Origin: Bostrychus sinensis
Taxonomy: Eukaryota > Chordata > Actinopteri > Gobiiformes > Eleotridae
Length of the DNA: 64,000 nucleotides
Assembly (NCBI GenBank): GCA_020698575.1
Contig: CM036255.1
Location: 2,124,501-2,188,500, forward strand
Direction of reading: 5' to 3'
Shown: one piece after another, positions 58,501 through 64,000 of the stretch
Position numbering within the stretch: position 1 is the first letter of the stretch
Layout of the letters: the number at the start of each line of letters is the position of its first letter
Position numbers and translations under genes: made by a program
Notes under the pieces: generated by a model
Seen by the model: the letters and a program-made list of their open reading frames with translations, nothing else
Told to the model about the DNA's origin: nothing
Database searches by the model: none

Positions 58501-61500
58501 CTGCACAAAACGCTTTTTTATCTAGTTTTGGAGATAACCATGGGGGAACAGAGAATGCTCTCATTGAACATTGAAATGACCTTTAGCAGCTGGTTCATTT
58601 GTGCTGCCAGGCACACACACACATGAGGCTCAGTAGTGTGTGGCCTCCTCGTGCCTGTATGACCTCCCTACAACACCTGGGCATGCTCCTGATGAGGTGG
58701 TGGATGGTCTCCTGAGGGATCTCCTCCCAGACCTGGACTAATCCACCAACTCCTGGACAGTCTGTGGTGCAACGTGGCGTTGGTGGATGGAGCGAGACAT
58801 GATGTCCCAGATGTGCTCAGTTGGATTCAGGTCTGGGGAACGGGCGGACCAGTCCATAACATCAATGCCTTCGTCTTGCAGGAACTGCTGACACACTCCA
58901 GCCACATGAGGTCTAGCATTGTCTTGCATTAGGAGGAACCCAGGGCCAACCGCACCAGCATATGGTCTCACAAGGGTCTGAGGATCTCATCTCAGTACCT
59001 AATGGCAGTCAGGCTACCTCTGGCGAGCACATGGAGGGCTGTGCGGCCCCCAAAGAAATGCCACCCCACACCATTACTGACCCACTGCCAAAGCGGTCAT
59101 GCTGGAGGATGTTGCAGGCAGCAGAACGTTCTCCACGGCGTCTCCAGACTCTGTCACGTCTGTCACATGTGCTCAGTGTGAACCTGCTTTCATCTGTGAA
59201 GAGCACAGGGCGCCAGTGGCGAATTTGCCAATCTTGGTGTTCTCTGGCAAATGTCAAACGTCCTGGCTGTAAGCCCAACCCCCACCTGTGGACGTGGGGC
59301 CCTCATACCACCCTCATGGAGTCTGTTTCTGACCGTTTGAGCAGACACATGCACATTTGTGGCCTGCTGGAGGTCATTTTGCAGGGCTCTGGCAGTGCTC
59401 CTCCTGTTCCTCCTTGCACAAAGGAGGAGGTAGCGGTCCTGCTGCTGGGTTGTTGCCCTCCTCCACGTCTCCTGATGTACTGGCCTGTCTCCTGGTAGTG
59501 CCTCCATGCTCTGGACACTACGCTGACAGACACAGCAAACCTTCTTGCTACAGCTCACATTGATGTGCCATCCTGGATGAGCTGCACTACCTGAGCCACT
59601 TGTGTGGGTTGTAGACTCCGTCTCATGCTACCACTAGAGTGAAAGCACCGCCAGCATTCAAAAGTGACCAAAACATCAGCCAGAAAGCATAGGAACTGAG
59701 AAGTGGTCTGTGGTCACCTCCTGCAGAACCACTCCTTTATTGGCGGTGTCTTGCTAATTGCCTGTAATTTCCACCTGTTGTCTGTTCCTATTTGCACAAC
59801 AGCAGTGAAACTGATGTCAATCAGTGTTGCTTCCTAAGTGGACAGTTTGATTGATTGATTTGAGTGTGATTGACTTGGAGTTACATTGTGTTGTTTAAGG
59901 CCATACCGCCTTGTGGATGCCCGATCTCATCAGACCTCGGAAGCTAAGCAGGGTAGGGCCTGGTCAGTACCTGGATGGGAGACCGCTGGGGAACTCCAGG
60001 AAGCCAGTGTGAATGTGAATGTGAGTGAGTGAGTGGGGACTACGGATGGAAATTAGCTCTGAGCTATAATCTGGTGTATTTACGGCACTAGCTGCTGTTC
60101 ATTAATACACGCTGTCCCATATAAATAAATAAAAAAAGTGTTCCCTTTATTTTTTTGAGCAGTGTGTATGTGTGTGTGTGTGTGTCGTGACGATGTCATT
60201 GGTTGATCTGTGTGAGTGATCACTGAGTGGACTATCTGTTGCTTTGATAGCTTTTGTATAACATGCCATCTTGTTCTCAGGTGTGGTCTTGCGGGGGCTC
60301 TCTGGAGGTGGTGCCCTGCTCTCGTGTGGCCCACCGGAGAGACCCCAGCCCACTGTATGACCCCCCGGACGAGGAGCAGCTCCAAAGGGACAAGATCCGT
60401 GTGGCTGAGGCGTGGCTGGGGCAGTACAGAGGGGCGTTCTACAGCAGAGACACACTGGCACACTTCATCAGACAGGTGAGTGCAGGCTCTGTCTGTGTGT
60501 GTTTACTCTGAGGATGTAAAGATAACAGTAAAATACTGCTGTCTGTGCAGTCTGAGGCCCCGAACATCACTGAGCGGTTACAGCTGAAGAGGTCTCTGGG
60601 CTGTAGGGACTTCCACTGGTATCTGTCCTCTGTGTACCCTCAGCTGTACATACCCCAGGACCAGCCGGGACGATCTGGAGAGGTAACACACACACACACA
60701 CATTCATAGGATTTATGGAATAACCTCTATTAAGCTGTAATAAAGCATTATTAAGTATCTAACAATAAACAATTAACAATATAAAATAGTATTGATCTAC
60801 ATGAGCCTGTATCTAAAGAATAAAAAAACTAAATAACTACAGTATGTTAACTTAATGGTGATCATTAAAGTTGAAATAATGTGTGTAAATAATCAGTTAA
60901 CTAGTTAATGACACTAACTAATACTTAACTAATGCTTTATATCAGGTGCGTACAAACTTTCTTCATTGAGGGCCACAAACTGAAAAATATTTGTGGAGGA
61001 GGTCCCACTCAGTGATGACAGATGTGGCCTCACCATTAAAAAGTCCCTTTTGGCTGCTCCCTTTCTTTTAGAGGTCTCCACAGTGAATCATTTACATGGG
61101 TATTTAGGCATAGGTTTTACTCTTGATGCCCTTCCATGACCCCACATTTATCTGGGCTTGGGACTGGACATAAAAGGCTGAATTTTAATGGTGCCATCAA
61201 CCATTACTTTCCACTTTTTCTTCCTTGATGCCAGGTCTATCTACAAAAATATGAATATTTTTACCTACACATTAAACCTTGTGGTAAAAAGTACTGTGGC
61301 AATTTCGGCCAATTGAGAAAACTTTAGAAGCCGGGCCATAGTTTGGACACACTTCCTTTAGAGTTATTCTAACGGGTTTCTGAAAAACCTAGCAATAAGA
61401 TATAACTTAGTTATATGGTTATAACCTATTATATAATAATGTGGCAGTAGCTCAGTAGGTAGAGCCGTTCAGCCACTAGGCTGACGGATCGATCCCCGCC

Positions 61501-62601
61501 ACAGACATTGCATACTGCCATTGTGTCCTTGGACAAGATACTTCACCCACCTTGCCTGTAAAATGTGATCAGAGAGGCCATAGGAGCAGAATGGCAGCCA
61601 CATCTCTGTCAGTCTGCCCCAGGGCAGCTATGGCTACAGAAGTAGCTCACTAGCAGTGAGTGTTAAGAAAATAGCTGCTGCATAAGACAGGTGCATTATT
61701 GTTTTTTATTATTATTACTGTTTGACATAGATTGTGCTTTGTCCTTTAAAGGGGCTATATTCTGCTTTTATTCTTATTTTTAAGCCTTGGTCACCTTGAA
61801 ACAATCAAAGAAAAATAGGTTTTTACGTCCTTAAACTTTTTGTATGATGCCATTTTAATCCAAAATGAAAAGAAAAGTCTGTGAGCAATCAGTGGAAACA
61901 GAGCTGTACATATTTTTTTGGATAAATGAATGAGAGCAGACTTATGGAACTGAATGTTCTGAGACCTCAAAAGGCCATGCCAGAGAATAGAGAATTTACT
62001 CAGGCAGGCGTGAATGAAGCTAAACACAACTTCTTTGATGAGGGCACAACATTTTAACATGGGAGAAGGCTCAGAAAAAGTAGATATTGTAGAATCTCGT
62101 CTCTCTAATATGTGGTCAGAATAAGTAAATAATTCAATAACATAAGTTCTGTGTCTGTGTGCAGCTGTATAATGTGGGCAGTGGCAGCTGTGTGGACTAC
62201 CCCCGAGGAGAGGGTCTACACAGACGGGACGTGGTGACGGTCCCCTGCAGCGGGACAGGAGCACAGGTAACCAACACACTTGAGCATCACAACTAGGGCT
62301 GCAGAGAAACACATTTATGAGAAATGTAGCCTCTAAAGTTGTTATAGATGAAAAAAGACACAATAACTCCAGGCAATGCCATTCCTGTTGGCATTATAAC
62401 ATTCATGTTCCTGAGAAAGTTAAGCTCAGTGTGATGAGAGATCTGTTGTATCCGCAGCACTGTGATCTGAACTCTGAAGGTGAGCTGCGCTGGGGGCCTA
62501 TGGGAGATCTGTGTCTGGATGCTGCAAAAGAGAAAGTCTTTCTGTCTGTGTGTGCCAGAGAGAGAGCGGCCTCCAGCTCACAGCACTGGAGCTTCAGGAA
62601 G
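47979..62601 (+). CDS. galnt15: galnt15-like GalNAc-transferase gene, 9 exons visible, 3'-incomplete, frame disrupted in exon 4
   Basis: Golgi type II membrane protein of the polypeptide N-acetylgalactosaminyltransferase family (GT27 plus C-terminal ricin-type lectin domain), which starts mucin-type O-glycans on Ser/Thr. Exons: 47979-48451, 50003-50169, 50307-50511, 56201-56372, 57424-57541, 60281-60475, 60551-60682, 62165-62266, 62458-62601. They total 1708 bases, one more than 569 codons; the extra base lies at 56238-56244. GALNT15 rather than another GALNT is shown by the stem motif SLHEDQLLF (human SLREDQLL) and by GGSLEVVPCSRV and CRDFHWYLSSVYPQLY. The family DxH is DSY (261-263) and WGGEN is WAPQQ (368-372), so enzyme activity is doubtful. 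A lectin QxW (QHW) is present. The last exon(s) are off the window. It may be a pseudogene, a pseudoenzyme or an active gene with one assembly error. Confidence 0.85.
48452..50002. other. galnt15-like intron 1
   Basis: No gene seen. Contains a (TTA)n microsatellite at about 49484-49515 and a tRNA-like SINE head near 49780-49860 (TATAGCTCAGTTGGTAGAGC). Confidence 0.5.
50003..50169 (+). CDS. galnt15: galnt15-like exon 2: start of GT27 domain
   Basis: CLGEEYSESLPSASVVICF, RDEPWSTLLRTVHSVLD and LLLVDDHSQLG. The CFRDEPWSTLLRTVHS block and the VDD are conserved. Acceptor CCCGTAG, phase 2; donor phase 1. Confidence 0.93.
50307..50511 (+). CDS. galnt15: galnt15-like exon 3: GT-A core with altered metal site
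   Basis: Encodes LKSTLTQYMSRLKRVRLIRS, then LGAGGCRSLGA where human has LGAIRARMLGA, then EVLVFMDSYCECHRGWLEPL. Tyr at 50453-50455 (TAC) replaces the metal-binding His of DxH (CAC expected). Donor GTACGT, phase 2. Confidence 0.93.
51163..51540. repeat. interspersed repeat, partner of 8376-8830
   Basis: Starts GGACTTGACATTAACACTAG with CCACCTGGCC and shares long diverged blocks with 8376-8830 in reverse end order. In galnt15-like intron 3. Confidence 0.55.
51917..52760. mobile_element. non-autonomous DNA transposon with long inverted repeats
   Basis: The left arm reads TTTGTTGTTTTAGCTTTTTA then CCAAAACATTCAAAATACAG. The right arm is its inverse (CTGTATTTTGAATATGTTTT). The ends read CAGTTAGGCCCATGAATATT and, inverted, GCCATAAGTATTTGG. 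About 840 bases, no transposase. In galnt15-like intron 3. Confidence 0.7.
53380..54393. repeat. AAGTAAAAGTA-family repeat (copy 5) split by another insertion
   Basis: The left part ends near 53503 and the right part resumes near 54255 and ends TTCTTCCACCACAAGG. The intervening stretch begins TAGTGATGGGAATTTTGGCT, a phrase typical of a different fish repeat. Confidence 0.55.
54735..55760 (+). pseudogene. possible LINE remnant
   Basis: Short broken frames: TLLYQSIIQPGLLYCSTC-like sequence, then NMFSVKNKTKLTKP, resemble the RT C-terminal region of a LINE. ACTTTATTGTCCCCAAAGGG (55472) is a fish LINE-tail phrase. Much decayed; the boundary is uncertain. Confidence 0.35.
56201..56372 (+). CDS. 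galnt15: galnt15-like exon 4: frame broken by one extra base
   Basis: Frame A starts in phase with exon 3 and encodes TRVVSPLMDVID. After 56237 the homology continues in the next frame: TLQYSASQWPLRGV, WDWRLDFHWDH, to DTDVLPLK, which keeps the family W-x-x-x-F-x-W pattern and matches exon 5 in phase. Seven bases (56238-56244) stand where six are needed. In frame A, exon 5 would hit TGA at 57442-57444. Confidence 0.85.
56373..57423. other. galnt15-like intron 4
   Basis: A CTA/TAC-rich microsatellite at 56410-56445, a tRNA-SINE tail piece at 57160-57235 (GTGAAGTGTCTTGCCCAAGG) and a TTA run at 57350-57376. No gene. Confidence 0.5.
57424..57541 (+). CDS. galnt15: galnt15-like exon 5: Gal/GalNAc-T motif region
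   Basis: SPVLGGEVLALDRHFFDSIG, AYDPRTLLWAPQQVELSIR. Where active family members have WGGENLELS, this has WAPQQVELS (57509-57535). Donor GTAAAG, phase 0. Confidence 0.92.
58600..60166 (-). pseudogene. Tc1-type transposon copy 3, with SINE insertion
   Basis: The - strand encodes, in broken frames, a paired-type DNA-binding part (VSVVSRAWRHYQETG), VLFTDESRFTLSTCDR, then after TGA 58994-58992 LLMQDNARPHVAGVCQQFL and SPDLNPTEHIWDIMSRSI, so all three DDE-region motifs remain. The terminal repeat ends near 60164 (CTTTATTTTTTTGAGCAGTG). The other terminal repeat is not found. A deletion removes part of the AQHRAGRLAF block near 59265. In galnt15-like intron 5. Confidence 0.88.
59898..60136 (+). mobile_element. 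5S rRNA-derived SINE (SINE3-like) inside Tc1 copy 3
   Basis: The head GGCCATACCGCCTTGTGGAT to GAGACCGCTGGGGAACTCCA follows 5S rRNA over about 105 bases, including the internal promoter boxes GGAAGCTAAGCAGGG (box A) and TGGATGGGAGACC (box C). The tail has ATTAGCTCTGAGCTATAATC and GCTGTCCCATATAAATAAAT, ending in A. It interrupts the Tc1 end between GTTGTTTAAG and GTGTTCCC. Confidence 0.85.
60281..60475 (+). CDS. galnt15: galnt15-like exon 6: end of catalytic domain
   Basis: VWSCGGSLEVVPCSRVAH, with the metal-site His of SRVGH retained (Gly is Ala), then DKIRVAEAWLGQYRGAFYS. 65 codons, phase 0-0. Confidence 0.95.
60551..60682 (+). CDS. galnt15: galnt15-like exon 7: catalytic-lectin linker
   Basis: ITERLQLKRSLGCRDFHWYL, SSVYPQLYIPQD. 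44 codons, phase 0-0. The K-x-x-L-x-C-x-x-F-x-W-Y/F-L block is the family linker signature. Confidence 0.95.
60683..62164. other. galnt15-like intron 7
   Basis: Holds the tRNA-SINE at 61440-61680, a repeat end near 61750-61780 (GGGCTATATTCTGCTTTTAT) and a stretch near 60950-61350 similar to 15530-15560 (GCCGGGCCATAGTTTGGACA). No gene. Confidence 0.5.
61440..61680 (+). repeat. tRNA-derived SINE with clear A and B boxes
   Basis: GTGGCAGTAGCTCAGTAGGT then AGAGC (A box), GATCGATCCCCGCC (B box), then GCCATTGTGTCCTTGGACAA and CAGTCTGCCCCAGGGCAGCT. Best-preserved copy of this family in the window. It is not a tRNA gene: the arms do not pair and there is no 3' end. Confidence 0.7.
62165..62266 (+). 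CDS. galnt15: galnt15-like exon 8: lectin alpha repeat
   Basis: LYNVGSGSCVDYPRGEG, DVVTVPCSGTGAQ. The CVD corresponds to the CLD motif of the ricin-type repeat. 34 codons, phase 0-0. Confidence 0.9.
62458..62601 (+). CDS. galnt15: galnt15-like exon 9: lectin beta repeat
   Basis: GELRWGPMGDLCLDAAKEKV and SSSQHWSFRK, with CLD and QxW lectin motifs. Donor GTGAGG, phase 0. The gamma repeat and stop are not found in 62602-64000. Confidence 0.92.
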
Positions 62602-62715
62602 GTGAGGAGCAAGGGTCAGCATCAGGTCTCTACTGGTGTCTTTTAACCTTAAACCTCATCACATCCTCACATAATATAAACACAAAAAGCATATTTCTGC
62701 ACAACCTGTGTAGCA

Positions 62716-63393
62716 ATTGATAATATAATAATGGCCAGTTATGTAATATCTGCCAATAATGTAATCATTTTGGCAATTTCAAATGTTATAAAGCCAATAT
62801 CGTAACAACTTGCCAATAATGTAATAAAGTTTTTGAGCCAATAACTAATAACATTTTGCCAGTAATGTAATAAATTATAACATTATTGGCCTAGAATTTT
62901 TTTAAAGCCTTGAAAATGTAATAACCGCAGCCTATAATGTAACAATACATCAATAGGGCTGCATTTCTTGCAAATAAGATGTTTTCTTTTTGTTTTTATT
63001 TTATTTGCCATTTTGTGCAGTTTGCTCATCAGAAATAGCTTCAGTGGATGGCATAGTTAATTATGATTGTAAGAGCCAGTTTGAGTATTTTTTCTTGTAC
63101 AAAATGTTCTGTTTAGAATATTATTAATTTGCTTAGAAATGTCTGTGAAGAATCTTAGTCATCCAAGCTGTCTACATCAACAACAACAAAAAATGTTTAC
63201 TAAATAAATCAGCTGGACTTGTTTTTTACAGTTGTAGATGTTTTGTGTCATTCCAGAGACTTTTTATGATTTGTGTCTCTGCTGGATGTTGCATAGTCAA
63301 CGTCGTTAGCTCAAAAATGTTATTACATTATTCCCAAGTTATTACGTTATTGGCTTTATTGCTTTTACAATTGCCAAAATTATTTCGTTACTG
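62716..63393. repeat. inverted-repeat element, GCCAATAATGTAATAA family
   Basis: The left part repeats TTGCCAATAATGTAAT several times. The right part (63310-63390) has the inverse words (TTATTACATTATTCCCAAGT, TTACGTTATTGGCT). Probably a MITE. In the last visible galnt15-like intron. Confidence 0.55.
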
Positions 63394-64000
63394 CACTGTA
63401 AAAAATTGAATGTTGCAAAAACTCAAAAACTAGTTTTGGGGCCAACTCAAAATCTCAAGTTTTCAACAAATAATATTTTTTCCACCTAATTTAATATTCA
63501 TATGTCTTAAAACTTTCAATTTTAAGTTTTACTCATCATTATTATTATTATTATTATTTTTACTTATCTTACAGCTAACTTACCATTGTTCAGAAAAACT
63601 TGTTTTGTTAAATTTAGTATACTAAGTTTTTATTGTTATCAATAATAATACTTTTTTTCTGAACAATGGATAGTCTGTTGGCTGTAATGCTGTGTTCACA
63701 CTGAATCGCACTTCAGATTTGCATCATTCGCATCTAGTTGGATGCTTGGACATTTTGAAGTCAGAAGCTTCAGTCGAGCATCAAATTCGCTTTATTCGTG
63801 GTTAATTTGTAGAGTTTTGTAACTGCTAATCAATCGAGCTCATCTCAGTGCTTTTTGACTCCAGACTTTTTTAAAGTAGCAGAGCTGCTGTAGCTTAATT
63901 ATATGTCCAGGTTCTAGCTGAAGCCTTGTTAAGTTCACCGTGATTGTTTTGAAGGATCCCACGTTTCTTCAGGAGGATAGATCCTGATTGGTTTATGTGC
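63394..64000. mobile_element. MITE, CACTGTAAAA family, cut by window end
   Basis: CACTGTAAAAAATTGAATGT, TGCAAAAACTCAAAAACTAG and AAATCTCAAGTTTTCAACAA match the 32.2 and 33.7 kb copies. Similarity is lost after about 63690; the remainder to 64000 shows nothing recognisable. Confidence 0.6.

Noticed and set aside
59898..60010. 5S rRNA gene
   Set aside because: It matches 5S only in part, carries a SINE tail and sits inside a transposon, so it is a 5S-derived SINE head.
61440..61520. tRNA gene
   Set aside because: A and B boxes are present but the arms do not pair and the sequence runs into a repeated SINE body. The same holds for the heads near 13058, 45865 and 49780.
62317..62646. 109-codon + strand frame as a separate gene
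   Set aside because: It is galnt15-like exon 9 read on into its flanking introns.

Overview
This is nuclear DNA of a ray-finned fish. Its genes have many short exons with canonical GT/AG introns, and the spaces between exons are filled with teleost-type transposons (Tc1, hAT, CR1/L2-like LINEs, tRNA- and 5S-derived SINEs, MITEs) and tandem repeats. Nothing prokaryotic, no CRISPR array and no operon is present. I rebuilt three multi-exon genes by splicing in frame and comparing with the mammalian proteins as I know them.

Layout, left to right. (1) 1-8275, + strand: the 3' part of igf2bp3, with nine coding exons covering KH2, KH3 and KH4 to the stop at 5998, then a 3' UTR of about 2.3 kb with five let-7 seed matches. 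(2) 8276-10750: intergenic, only repeats. (3) 10757-33138, - strand: a complete gpnmb gene, 12 coding exons that join in frame to 627 codons plus stop (signal peptide, N-terminal domain, PKD domain, Pro/Ser/Thr-rich region, Cys-rich region, transmembrane segment, short tail). It is convergent with igf2bp3; I recall the same neighbours and orientation in mammals. (4) 33139-47978: intergenic, with a gpnmb promoter candidate carrying an M-box/E-box, then transposons. (5) 47979-62601 and beyond, + strand: a galnt15-like polypeptide GalNAc-transferase gene, nine exons visible, with the last exon(s) off the right edge.

The most unusual structures are these. A minisatellite of about 52 units in gpnmb intron 5 copies the exon 5 splice-donor junction itself, so nearly every 24-bp unit carries the same CACAG|GTATAC donor, and the exon frame stays open far into the array. 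The galnt15-like gene has intact splice sites but a one-base frame disruption in exon 4 and altered catalytic motifs (DxH is DSY; WGGEN is WAPQQ). A palindrome of about 770 bp lies in gpnmb intron 1. A 5S-derived SINE sits inside a Tc1 copy, and a LINE sits inside a hAT element. Three Tc1 copies share the same internal stop codon.

The three genes do not form a pathway. IGF2BP3 is a cytoplasmic mRNA-binding protein. GPNMB is a melanosome/lysosome glycoprotein. The GALNT15 family acts in the Golgi on mucin-type O-glycosylation.
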